NCBI GenBank assembly: GCA_000721375.1
Contig: JOGW01000019.1
Coordinates: 124,001 to 188,000 of the forward strand
DNA from: Streptomyces sp. NRRL B-3428
GTDB taxonomy: Bacteria; Actinomycetota; Actinomycetes; Streptomycetales; Streptomycetaceae
Direction of reading: 5' to 3'
DNA: 64,000 bases
Both the position numbers and the translations under genes were made by a program. This document shows, one piece after another, positions 36,179-44,481 of this stretch (its first letter is position 1; each line of letters begins with the position of its first letter). The notes under the pieces were generated by a model. It had not been told where the DNA came from. It worked only from the letters and a program-made list of their open reading frames with translations, and did no database searches.

Positions 36179-37084
36179 ATGCGTACGACACGTGTGTTCG
36201 CCGCGCTGCTGCTCGCCGCCCTCGCGGCCGCGGGCTGCGGCAAGGAGGGCTCCCCGCCCACCAAGGGCCCCAAGCCCGAGGACCTTCCCAAGTACCAGGT
36301 GGCCAATGGCTTCCAGCTGCCCGACTCGGGTACCTGGAACAAGGCCAAGCGCCGTGGCCACCTGGTGGTCGGTGCCAAGGAGGACCAGCCCTATCTGGGC
36401 GAGAAGGACCCGGCCACCGGCACCTACTCGGGCTTCGACATCGAGATCGCCAAGATGATCGGCGCCTCGCTCGGCTTCGACCCGAACAAGATCTCCTTCA
36501 GGACGATCGCCTCGGCCAACCGCGAAACCGCCCTGCAGAACGGCCAGATCGACTACTACGTGGGCACCTACACGATCAACGACAACCGCAAGAAGCTCGT
36601 CGGCTTCGGCGGCCCGTACTACATGGCGGGACAGGACCTCCTGGTCCGCACGGACGAGGACGACATCAAGGGCCCGGAGGACCTGGCCGGCAAGAAGGTC
36701 TGCTCGGCCGCCGGTTCCACCCCTTACCAGCGGATTCAGGCCGACTACCCGAAGGCGATCCTCGTCGCGTACGACACGTACTCGATCTGTGTCGACAACC
36801 TGCTGACGTACCAGGTCGACGCCGTCACCACCGACGACGCGATCCTGCAGGGCTACGCGGCGAAGGTGCCCGACGAGATGAAGATGGTCGGCAAGCCCTT
36901 CTCCAAGGAGCCGTACGGCATCGGCGTACCGCGCAGTGACAACGCGCTGCGGTTCGCCATCGACGACGCCCTGGAGGCGCGCGAGAAGGACGGCAGCTGG
37001 AAGAAGGCGTACGAGGCGACCCTCGGCCTGTCCGGAGTGGCCGCGCCCACCCCACCGCCCATCGACCGCTACCCGGCGAGCTGA
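36179..37084 (+). CDS. gluB: Glutamate-binding lipoprotein of the ABC transporter
   Basis: 301 residues. Lipobox LAAAGC ends at about residue 20. The mature domain is a family-3 binding protein, with GHLVVGAKEDQPYLGEKD, YSGFDIEIAKMIGA and KKVCSAAGSTPYQR segments. ATG at 36179 follows AAGGA and lies 20 nt after gluA; the longer frame through gluA is not used. It captures glutamate or a related amino acid for GluCD. Confidence 0.93.
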   Translation: MRTTRVFAALLLAALAAAGCGKEGSPPTKGPKPEDLPKYQVANGFQLPDSGTWNKAKRRGHLVVGAKEDQPYLGEKDPATGTYSGFDIEIAKMIGASLGFDPNKISFRTIASANRETALQNGQIDYYVGTYTINDNRKKLVGFGGPYYMAGQDLLVRTDEDDIKGPEDLAGKKVCSAAGSTPYQRIQADYPKAILVAYDTYSICVDNLLTYQVDAVTTDDAILQGYAAKVPDEMKMVGKPFSKEPYGIGVPRSDNALRFAIDDALEAREKDGSWKKAYEATLGLSGVAAPTPPPIDRYPAS

Positions 37085-37094
37085 GGGGGCCGGC

Positions 37095-37739
37095 ATGAAC
37101 GTACTGACGGACAACTTCTCCACCTACGGCGAGGGCTTCCTCGGCACCGTCGAACTGACCGTCTACGCCTCGATCCTGGCCCTCGTGCTCGGGTTCGTCA
37201 TGGCGTCCTTCCGGGTCTCCCCGGTCGGCTCCTTCCGGGTGTTCGGCACGGTCTGGGTCACCGTCCTGCGCAACACCCCGCTGACGCTGCTGTTCTTCGC
37301 GGTCCTTCTCGGGCTTCCGCGCTTCGGACTCGTGCTGCCCTTCAAGGTGTTCGCGGTGCTCGCGCTCGGCTGCTACACCTCGGCGTTCATCTGCGAGGCG
37401 CTGCGCGCCGGCATCAACACCGTGCCCAAGGGGCAGGGCGAAGCGGCCCGCAGCCTCGGGATGAGCTTCAGCCAGACGCTGTCCCAGGTGATCCTGCCGC
37501 AGGCCTTCCGCTCGGTCATCCCGCCGGTCGGCTCCAACATCATCGCGCTCGCCAAGAACTCGGCGATCGCCGGAGCCTTCAGCGTCACCGAACTGCTCGG
37601 CACCTACCGCACGCTCAACGAGCTGGGCTACAGCATCATCTGGACCTTCGTCTGGATCGCCGTCGGCTACCTGATCATCACTCTCACCATCAGCGCGCTC
37701 TTCAACTTCCTTGAAAAGCGCTGGGGGGTCGCCCGATGA
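37095..37739 (+). CDS. gluC: Glutamate ABC transporter permease
   Basis: 214 residues with four to five helices. The HEXAP-type region reads EALRAGINTVPKGQGEAARSLG, with the usual NTVPKGQ coupling segment. ATG at 37095 follows GAGGGGGCC. Its stop overlaps the gluD start (ATGA). Confidence 0.93.
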   Translation: MNVLTDNFSTYGEGFLGTVELTVYASILALVLGFVMASFRVSPVGSFRVFGTVWVTVLRNTPLTLLFFAVLLGLPRFGLVLPFKVFAVLALGCYTSAFICEALRAGINTVPKGQGEAARSLGMSFSQTLSQVILPQAFRSVIPPVGSNIIALAKNSAIAGAFSVTELLGTYRTLNELGYSIIWTFVWIAVGYLIITLTISALFNFLEKRWGVAR

Positions 37740-38605
37740 AAGCCCTCGACCACGACTCGACCGCCCTCTACGACATCCCGGGCCCCAAGACGGAACGCCG
37801 GCACATGCTGTACGGCGTCCTGTCCACGGTGCTCATCCTCGGTGTCGTCGCCTGGGTGCTCTATCTCCTCTTCGACACCAACCAGTTCACCGCGACCAAG
37901 TGGAATCCCTTCACCTACAAGGGAATTCAGGAGCTGCTGCTCAAGGGCCTCGGCAACACGCTCAAGGCCTTCGCGATCGCGGCGGTGCTTTCGCTGGTGC
38001 TCGGTGCGATTCTCGCCGTCGGGCGGCTCTCGGATCACAAGCCGGTGCGCTGGCTGGCCACGCTGATCGTGGAGTTCTTCCGGGCCATGCCGGTCCTGGT
38101 GATGATCTTCTTCGTGTTCGTGGCGCTCAAGGTCCAGCCGCTGCCCGCGCTCGTCACCGGTCTGACGCTCTACAACGGCTCGGTGCTCGCCGAGGTCTTC
38201 CGCTCGGGCGTCAACTCGGTCGAACGCGGCCAGCGCGAAGCCGCGTACGCGCTCGGCATGCGCAAGACGCAGGTGATGAGTTACGTCCTCGGGCCGCAGG
38301 CCATCCGCGCGATGCTGCCGGCCATCATCAGCCAGCTCGTGGTGGCGCTGAAGGACACCTCGCTCGGTTACCTCATCACGTACGAGGAATTCCTTCACGC
38401 GGGCAAGCTGATCGCGTCGAATCTCGACTACGATCTGCCGTTCATCCCCGTGGTGATGGTGATCTCGCCGATCTACATCGGGATGTGCATGCTTCTGTCC
38501 TGGTTCGCCACCTGGGTGTCCAAACGACAGCAGCGCAACCCGAAGGTCGAGGCCGTGGAAGTCGCACCGGCCGAACCAGGGACGCTGCTGCCGGGGAGGC
38601 AGTAG
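37736..38605 (+). CDS. gluD: Glutamate ABC transporter permease
   Basis: 289 residues, longer at the N-terminus than GluC (first helix about 22-42), with the coupling segment FRSGVNSVERGQREAAYALG. Start overlaps the gluC stop. The C-terminal tail is Glu/Pro-rich. The 3' end forms one arm of an inverted repeat that is a likely terminator. Confidence 0.93.
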   Translation: MKALDHDSTALYDIPGPKTERRHMLYGVLSTVLILGVVAWVLYLLFDTNQFTATKWNPFTYKGIQELLLKGLGNTLKAFAIAAVLSLVLGAILAVGRLSDHKPVRWLATLIVEFFRAMPVLVMIFFVFVALKVQPLPALVTGLTLYNGSVLAEVFRSGVNSVERGQREAAYALGMRKTQVMSYVLGPQAIRAMLPAIISQLVVALKDTSLGYLITYEEFLHAGKLIASNLDYDLPFIPVVMVISPIYIGMCMLLSWFATWVSKRQQRNPKVEAVEVAPAEPGTLLPGRQ

Positions 38606-38631
38606 CAACGAGCAAGCCCCCCGGCAGCAGC
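38584..38631. terminator. Inverted repeat between gluD and the convergent hydrolase gene
   Basis: GCTGCTGCCGGGG (38584-38596) pairs perfectly with CCCCGGCAGCAGC (38619-38631) across a 22-nt loop. The left arm is in the last codons of gluD. Placed between convergent genes, it may serve both. Confidence 0.65.
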
Positions 38632-38637
38632 CGGTGA

Positions 38638-40230
38638 TCACTTCTCGCGCAGCGGCACCGATACGTAGGACGGGTCGGCCGCGGGAGAGGAGAAGGTCAG
38701 CTGCGCGCCGGTCGGGTTGTGCTCGATGTAGAGCGGGTCGACCGTGTCGATCACCAACGCGAGCTTGTGTCCCGCAGGAACGTCGTAGGCCGTGGAGAAC
38801 AACTCCAGGTCCACGCCGAACGCCTGCCCCGGGGTCTTGTCGTGGAAGGTGTACGGAGCGTGGGAGACCAGCTTGCCGACGCCGAGCGGCCCCACGTCGT
38901 AGAGATACGCGACGAGGGTGCCGCTCGGCTTCGTGCTGCTCACGGTGGTGTGCAGCTTGGTGGTGCCGCGTACCTGCTGGTCACTGTCGTAACGACCGCT
39001 CTGCCACACCGCCGCGAACGCGCGCGGGAGCAGCGGGATGGACGCGGTGGGCGGGGTCTTGAGGAACTGGTCGAGGGCGTTGGAGAGCAGCACGATGCCG
39101 CCATTCGCGCCCGAGTCGACGTCCGCGAAGATGTGCTCGCTGTCGTTGAGCGGGATCTTCGTGGTGGCCGCGCCGACCGACTTCCAGTCCGCGTAGCCCT
39201 CGTAGCCGCCCGTGGAGCGTGACTTGAGCTGGACCGGCTGCTCGCGGTCGATGGCGTTGTCGGCGCCCTTGAGGTAGTGGTCGAACCAGCGCTGGGTGTC
39301 CGTCCACACGTCGTTGGGCAGACCGAGCAGGCCCGTCGCCTCGGCCGTCGCGTGGTCGCCCGGGCGGAACTCCAGGCGCTTGGGACCCGCGTACTGCTCG
39401 AAGAACTTCGCGTACTGGTTGGGCGGGAAGATCGTGTCGCCCCAGGCGTTCGCCAGCATGATCGCGGGCTTGTTGGCGTTGAGTTTGTCGAGATACGTGG
39501 CGGGGGAGCGCTTCTTGCCCCACGCGATCATCTCGTCCTCCTTGGCCAGGTTCGAGCCGAGGAAGTCCGCCATGACCTGCTGGAGTTCGGGGCTCGGACG
39601 GCCCGTCAGGAAGCCGGCGCCGGTGAGCAGGCCGGCCGCCATGGAGTGCTGGGTGCGGCCCGAGTAGATCGACTCGATGAGGTCGGCCCAGCCGCTGAGC
39701 GCGCCGACCGCCTTGACCCGCTTGTCGTGTGCGGCGGCGAGCAGCGAGATGCCCGCGCCGTACGAGACACCGGCCATACCGATCTTGTCCGGGTCGGCCG
39801 CGGTGTTGGCGATCGTCCAGTCGATGACACGGGAGGCGTCGGCGATGTCCGGGGGGCCGGCCACCTCGATGGTGCCGCCGGACTGCCAGAAGCCGCGGGA
39901 GTTGTAACTCACCACGACATAGCCGGAGTCGGCGAGTTTCTGCGCCTGGGCGATGTACTCGATCTGCGGAACGGCCCAGCTTGTGGGCAGCACGATCGCC
40001 GGGAATCTCTGGCCTGCCTGGGCGCCGGCCGGGGTGAAGACGTTGCCCTTGAGGATCGTGCCGCCGTCGCCGGCGATGTCGACGAACCGCACATCTGTGG
40101 CCGTCGCGGCCTGAGTTGCGGGCGCCGCTGTGGCCGAGGCCGGAGCCAGACCGAAGGCGGCGCCCGCAACGAGGGCGGCGGAGAGCGAGCTGATCGAGGT
40201 GGTGCGCAGGGCCTTGCGGGGCAGTCCCAC
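38638..40230 (-). CDS. Secreted CocE/X-Pro dipeptidyl-peptidase-like alpha/beta hydrolase
   Basis: 530 residues. A Sec signal (about 1-35, ending TAA-AP) precedes a S15-type alpha/beta hydrolase: the nucleophile elbow is GVSYGAG, the Asp region AWGDTIFPPNQ, the His region RPGDHATAEA. The C-terminal ~180 residues form the jelly-roll seen in X-Pro dipeptidyl peptidases and CocE esterases. The GTG at 40230 follows GAGGAGTGACCC. Upstream DNA carries a cluster of TTACC motifs. It may be a peptidase or esterase; substrate not assignable. Confidence 0.87.
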   Translation of the reverse strand: MGLPRKALRTTSISSLSAALVAGAAFGLAPASATAAPATQAATATDVRFVDIAGDGGTILKGNVFTPAGAQAGQRFPAIVLPTSWAVPQIEYIAQAQKLADSGYVVVSYNSRGFWQSGGTIEVAGPPDIADASRVIDWTIANTAADPDKIGMAGVSYGAGISLLAAAHDKRVKAVGALSGWADLIESIYSGRTQHSMAAGLLTGAGFLTGRPSPELQQVMADFLGSNLAKEDEMIAWGKKRSPATYLDKLNANKPAIMLANAWGDTIFPPNQYAKFFEQYAGPKRLEFRPGDHATAEATGLLGLPNDVWTDTQRWFDHYLKGADNAIDREQPVQLKSRSTGGYEGYADWKSVGAATTKIPLNDSEHIFADVDSGANGGIVLLSNALDQFLKTPPTASIPLLPRAFAAVWQSGRYDSDQQVRGTTKLHTTVSSTKPSGTLVAYLYDVGPLGVGKLVSHAPYTFHDKTPGQAFGVDLELFSTAYDVPAGHKLALVIDTVDPLYIEHNPTGAQLTFSSPAADPSYVSVPLREK

Positions 40231-40284
40231 GGGTCACTCCTCACTCGTGTCAGTGCAAAGTGACCGTACGGTAACGTCAGTTCC

Positions 40285-40297
40285 TTACCCGAGGTAA
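40285..40297 (-). promoter_or_regulatory. TTACC inverted and direct repeats upstream of the CocE-like gene
   Basis: TTACC-CGA-GGTAA is a perfect 5+3+5 palindrome. On the minus strand further TTACC copies lie around it (near 40322, 40307 and 40274), giving a directly repeated array over about 50 nt upstream of the gene. This looks like a multi-site regulator target. Confidence 0.45.
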
Positions 40298-40349
40298 CCT
40301 GCGGGTAAGTTACGCGCTGGTAAAGATTGTGCGGCGCTGCCCCGGCGCG

Positions 40350-41567
40350 TCAGTTGCCCGCCGCCGCGTCGCCGCCGAGTGCGCTGAGCTTCTGCCACTC
40401 GGTCCAGCTCATGTTCCACTGCGCGTAGCCGTTGCCCATCTTGGCCTGGCCCTTGGATCCCGGGCCCGTGACCTCCACGAGGTCGCCCGGCTGCACCTGG
40501 GAGTAGAGCCAGTCGGCGTCGGCGTCGCTCATTCCGACACAGCCCGAACTGTTGTTGACCTTGCCGTAGTTGCCCGCGTTCCAGGGGGCGGCGTGGATGT
40601 ACATGCCCGAGTCGGTCAGGCGCATCGAGTCGCGCACCTGCTTGTCGTAGGCGTCGCCCAGGCCCACCGACTGGGAGGTCATCCGGACGGTGCCCTCCTT
40701 GCGCATCAGCACCATCTTCCCGTCCCAGGAGGCCTTCTCGCCGCCGGGCGTGCCGGCCGCGACGGGGATCGACTTCACGACCTGGCCGTCCCGGACGAGT
40801 TGCAGCTGCTTGGTGCCGAGGTCGACCTTGATCTGCTGGTCCTTGCCGACGGTGAACTCGTTGTCGTAGTCGCGGACGAACCAGCCGCCGTCCGGGCCCG
40901 AGTCGACGCCGTCGAGGTCCGCGTCGAGCTTCACCTTCGTGCCCGGCTTCCAGTACGTCTCGGGCCGCCAGTCGACCCGCTGGTGGCCGGACGCCGTCTG
41001 ATACCAGCCCCACGACCCCTTCGTACCGTTGTTCGTCGTCACCTTCAGCTGCTTCTCGACCGCGGCCTTGTTCTTGACCGGGTGGTCGAAGGTGATGGAG
41101 ATCGGCATCGCGGTGCCGACGGTGGAGCCGGAAGTGAAGTTGAAGTCCAGCTTGTTGACCTTGTCGGCCTGCTGGGTGGTGAAGGAGTTCTCGGCCTTGC
41201 GGTCCTGGTCGTCCGTGGCCTTGATCTTGTACGTGGTGCCCGGCGCGGTGACCCGCTCCGAGACCCAGGACTTTCCGTCGGCGGCCAGTTTCCCGGCCAG
41301 TTCCACGCCCTTGCCGTCGCGTACGGAGACGTCCTTCAGTTTGCCCTCGTCCGTGGATATCTTCACCGGCTCGCCCGGCTTCGCGCTGTCGCCGGTCAGG
41401 TTCACCGAGATCTTCGCCGAGGAGTCGGCGCCCAGCGCGCCCTTTCCGTCGCCCCCGCTGCCGGAGCAGGCGCTGAGCGCGACCGCGAGCACCGCGGTGC
41501 CGGCGAGTGCGGCGGTGCGGGCCTTGCGGGGCAGGGGGTGGCGGCGGGTGCGGCGGTTCCGGCTCAC
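40350..41567 (-). CDS. L,D-transpeptidase lipoprotein with Ig-like domains
   Basis: 405 residues. A lipobox ends at Cys (ALSACSGSG). Two Ig-like domains (roughly 50-260) precede the YkuD catalytic domain, whose active site reads MYIHAAPWN then NSSGCVGMSDADADW with catalytic Cys and conserved His. This is the LdtMt2-like layout; these enzymes form 3-3 peptidoglycan cross-links and resist most penicillins. The GTG at 41567 follows AAGGAGGAGC. Probably membrane-tethered on the outer face. Confidence 0.92.
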   Translation of the reverse strand: MSRNRRTRRHPLPRKARTAALAGTAVLAVALSACSGSGGDGKGALGADSSAKISVNLTGDSAKPGEPVKISTDEGKLKDVSVRDGKGVELAGKLAADGKSWVSERVTAPGTTYKIKATDDQDRKAENSFTTQQADKVNKLDFNFTSGSTVGTAMPISITFDHPVKNKAAVEKQLKVTTNNGTKGSWGWYQTASGHQRVDWRPETYWKPGTKVKLDADLDGVDSGPDGGWFVRDYDNEFTVGKDQQIKVDLGTKQLQLVRDGQVVKSIPVAAGTPGGEKASWDGKMVLMRKEGTVRMTSQSVGLGDAYDKQVRDSMRLTDSGMYIHAAPWNAGNYGKVNNSSGCVGMSDADADWLYSQVQPGDLVEVTGPGSKGQAKMGNGYAQWNMSWTEWQKLSALGGDAAAGN

Positions 41568-41866
41568 GGAATGCTCCTCCTTGGGGTGGCGTCCGTGGGG
41601 GAGGAGTGCGCAGCGCGGCTCGGGGTTGCGAAATCCGCGGAAAAATCTCGGTAATTCGGGCATTGGCTGTGCGGTGCCGGTCAGCCGGTGCCTTTCGGCG
41701 GGCGAGGGGGGACGTAAGTCCCTTGACCGGTCGGCGGGCGATCTCCCGGATGGTGCCCGCGGGGTCCTGGAAGGCCGCGGTGAGCGTGAACTGCATCCGG
41801 GCGCAGCTCTGGGCCCTCATGACATCGTGGAACCATCTTGGACGGTTCACGGAGAGGGTTCTTCGC
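41568..41866. other. Divergent intergenic region
   Basis: About 300 bp between the L,D-transpeptidase and the dehydrogenase. It should contain both promoters. A loose inverted repeat GAACC-N9-GGTTC occurs at 41830-41848, just upstream of the dehydrogenase ribosome site (GGAGAGGG). No convincing gene; minus-strand open frames here look like composition artefacts. Confidence 0.5.
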
Positions 41867-42730
41867 ATGAGCGACATCGCGGTCATCGGTCTGGGAGCGA
41901 TGGGGAGGCCCGTCGCACTCAACCTCCTGAGGGCCGGTCACGACGTCGTCGTGTGGAATCGCTCCGACGGGCCCGTGGACGAACTCCTCGCAGCCGGTGC
42001 CCGGCGATCCGGCTCGGTCGCCGAGGCCCTGCACACGCCGGTGGTCCTCTCGGTCCTGGCCGACGACCGGGCCGTCGCCGAGACATTCCTCGACTCCGGT
42101 GTTCTCGCGCAGGCCCCGGGCGGGACGGTGCACGTCAACCTCGCGACGGTGAGCGCCGACCTGGCCCGCAGGGCCGCGGCAGCACACGCCGAGCACGGGG
42201 TCGGGTATGTCGCGGCGCCCGTCTTCGGCCGTGTTCCGGTCGCCGAGGCCGGGGCACTGAACATCCTCGCGGCCGGTGAGGACCGGCTGATCCACCGCGT
42301 GCAGCCGTTCTTCGACGTGATCGGGTCGCGGACCTGGCGCATCGGCGACCGTCCGGAGCAGGCCAACGTCGTGAAGATCCTCGGGAACTATCTGATCGCC
42401 TGTGCGATCCAGTCCCTCGGGGAGGCCGTCAGCCTCGCGGAAGGCGCCGGTGTCGACTCGGGGCAGCTCGTCGAACTCCTGACCTCGACGCTCTTCCCGG
42501 GAGCCGTCTACTCCGGCTACGGGTCGATGATCGCCGAACGGCGCTACCAGCCGGCCGGATTCACCACCGCCCTGGGCCGCAAGGACCTCCACCTCGCGCT
42601 CGACGCGGCGGACGACCACGGCGTTCCGCTCCCGATCGGTGAGCTGCTGCGGGCTGTTTTCGATCAGGCCGTCGCCGACGGTCGCGGGGCGGACGACTGG
42701 GCGGTCATCGCGGAACAGCAGCCGCGCTGA
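41867..42730 (+). CDS. NAD(P)-dependent beta-hydroxyacid dehydrogenase-like oxidoreductase
   Basis: 287 residues. The N-terminal Rossmann motif is IAVIGLGAMGRPVALNLL; the C-terminal all-helical domain contains the catalytic Lys in ANVVKILGNYLI. The family includes 3-hydroxyisobutyrate dehydrogenase, tartronate semialdehyde reductase and imine reductases; specificity cannot be assigned. ATG at 41867 follows GGAGAGGG. It is convergent with the next gene. Confidence 0.88.
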   Translation: MSDIAVIGLGAMGRPVALNLLRAGHDVVVWNRSDGPVDELLAAGARRSGSVAEALHTPVVLSVLADDRAVAETFLDSGVLAQAPGGTVHVNLATVSADLARRAAAAHAEHGVGYVAAPVFGRVPVAEAGALNILAAGEDRLIHRVQPFFDVIGSRTWRIGDRPEQANVVKILGNYLIACAIQSLGEAVSLAEGAGVDSGQLVELLTSTLFPGAVYSGYGSMIAERRYQPAGFTTALGRKDLHLALDAADDHGVPLPIGELLRAVFDQAVADGRGADDWAVIAEQQPR

Positions 42731-42745
42731 CCGCCGAGGACCGGA

Positions 42746-43498
42746 CTACTGCTTCGCGCGGTGCGCGCCCTTGGGGGCCGGTGCCGCCTCTTGGGCGGCG
42801 CGGGTCACGTCCGCGACCAGTTCGACCACATCGGGGCCGTACGCCTGGGAGTTGACCACCTTCAGGAGCAGTACGAAGGAGTTGCCGCCGTACTTGCGGC
42901 TCAGGCGTTCGTGGTGCTTGGCGAGATAGCGGGTGGCGGCCTGGTTGGTGACGGCGCGCTGGCCGCAGAAGAGGAAGACCGGACGGGCCTCCTTGCCCTG
43001 GCCTGCGGTCAGCCGGGCGAGCACCACGTACTCCGTGATGCCGGGCTCCATGCGGTAGCGCTCGGAGCCGATCTGGAACGCGCCGCGGTCCGGACCCGGC
43101 TCGGGGTCGTTGTTGACGCGGACACCGGGCAGCAGCGAGTGCATGTGCGCGGCCATCCGGCGGTTGGAGGACGGGCCGCCGACACAGAACTCGGTGCGCT
43201 CGCCGAAGCCCTGCTGGGCCGAGTCGTGCGTGATGAGCTGCGCGTGGCCGCCGCAGTCCTTGATGAGCGCGGAGAGTTCGAGCAGGGCGAACACGTCGTT
43301 GCGCGAGATCATCAGGTCGGGACCGCCCGCGTCGCGGTTCACCACGAGCAGCGACTCGGAGTTCTGCGGGAGCCCGAAGAAGGCCTGCTTGCGTCTGAGC
43401 TTGCGGCGCCACAGATACGTACGGGCGTACCAGCCCAGGGATATCGCGATCCCCGCGGCGACCACACCGATGACGACATTGCGCAGCAGTTCATTCAT
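42746..43498 (-). CDS. Membrane-anchored protein of unknown function
   Basis: 250 residues. One N-terminal transmembrane helix (NVVIGVVAAGIAISLGWYAR), a basic stretch (WRRKLRRK), then a ~210-residue mixed alpha/beta domain. Motif-like segments include GGPSSNRRMAAHM and VFLFCGQRAVTNQAATRYLAKHH. I do not recognise the family. The ATG at 43498 precedes the helix directly, and a longer upstream frame has no coding character. Confidence 0.7.
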   Translation of the reverse strand: MNELLRNVVIGVVAAGIAISLGWYARTYLWRRKLRRKQAFFGLPQNSESLLVVNRDAGGPDLMISRNDVFALLELSALIKDCGGHAQLITHDSAQQGFGERTEFCVGGPSSNRRMAAHMHSLLPGVRVNNDPEPGPDRGAFQIGSERYRMEPGITEYVVLARLTAGQGKEARPVFLFCGQRAVTNQAATRYLAKHHERLSRKYGGNSFVLLLKVVNSQAYGPDVVELVADVTRAAQEAAPAPKGAHRAKQ

Positions 43499-43710
43499 GG
43501 GCGCGCACTCTAGCGGTCCACCGGACCCGTGTTCGAGGGTCCCCCGGCCCCTTTCGCGCGGGCGGCCGGGTGTTTCGCGGCAAGGTGCGATACGTCGGGA
43601 AACTGGGTCGACGGGCCACCAAAAGGTGCGAGGCGGACGGGGGTCGGTGAGGGTGGGCCGGGTGTGCGCCGGACCGCGGCGCCCGCTCGGATCTGCCCAG
43701 GAGTGTTCCC

Positions 43711-44370
43711 TTGCGCGCTGTCCTTCCGGCCGTCCTCGCCCCGGTGCTGCTCGCTGCGGCGATCCCTCCGGTGAGTGCCCAGGAGGGATCGGTCCCTGCC
43801 GATGCGCTTTTGGCGAAGGTGCGCCACTGCCACCCGGTCTCGGCCGGGCGTTTCCGCACGGACGACGGGGCGCGCGCGAACATCCCGGTGTGCGGGGCCA
43901 AGGGCGCCGTCTTCTGGAAGGCCGACCTCGACATCGACTGCGACGGCCGGCCGAGCCGTGCGTGCAACAAGAGGACCGACCCGTTCTTCCTGCCCACGAC
44001 CGCGTTCCAGGACTCGGCGGGGCGTCAGCTCGACTCGGCCACGCTGCCGTACGTGGTGGTGCCGGGGCCGAGCAAGGCATGGGACCACCGGCGATGGGGC
44101 GTACGGGGCGGGGGAGTTGTGGCCGTCGTCCACCGGGGCAGGGTCGAGTACGCCGTGGTCGGCGACACCGGCCCGACCGATCTGATCGGCGAGGCCTCGT
44201 ACGCCACCGCCCGCGCGCTCGGCATCGATCCGCACCCGGTGCGCGGGGGCGCCGACGGCGGGGCGACGTACATCTTCTTCCGCGGCTCGCAGGTGCGGCC
44301 GATCGAGAGCCACCGGGAGGCGGTGCGGCTCGGGCAGTCGCTGGCGCGGAAGTTCGTCAGCGGGCGGTAG
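43711..44370 (+). CDS. Secreted GH75 chitosanase
   Basis: 219 residues. A short Sec signal (about 1-23, ending SAQ) precedes the GH75 fold: DLDIDCDG, DPFFLPTTAF, LPYVVVPGPS and VEYAVVGDTGPTDLIGEAS are the hallmark blocks, with the acidic catalytic pair expected in DLDID and GEAS. GH75 enzymes hydrolyse chitosan; first seen in fungi, they are common in Streptomyces. The TTG start follows CCAGGAGTG. It acts outside the cell. Confidence 0.88.
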   Translation: MRAVLPAVLAPVLLAAAIPPVSAQEGSVPADALLAKVRHCHPVSAGRFRTDDGARANIPVCGAKGAVFWKADLDIDCDGRPSRACNKRTDPFFLPTTAFQDSAGRQLDSATLPYVVVPGPSKAWDHRRWGVRGGGVVAVVHRGRVEYAVVGDTGPTDLIGEASYATARALGIDPHPVRGGADGGATYIFFRGSQVRPIESHREAVRLGQSLARKFVSGR

Positions 44371-44420
44371 GTCCGGCGCGGTACGTCCGGCGATAGGTCC
44401 GGCGGTGGGGCCGGCGATAC
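44369..44420 (+). repeat. Degenerate short tandem repeat (GTCCGGCG-like)
   Basis: Four imperfect 12-14-nt units around the core TCCGGCG(A/G) follow the chitosanase stop. Noted as simple-sequence slippage; no function seen. Confidence 0.4.
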
Positions 44421-44481
44421 GTTCGTGCGGGCGGTGGCCCAGCGGGAACACCGGACGCCCGGCGTTAGGATCAGGCACCTG

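Noticed and set aside
41681..42619. Minus-strand open frame opposite the dehydrogenase
   Set aside because: It is antisense to a clear Rossmann-fold gene and has no ribosome site or recognisable domain.
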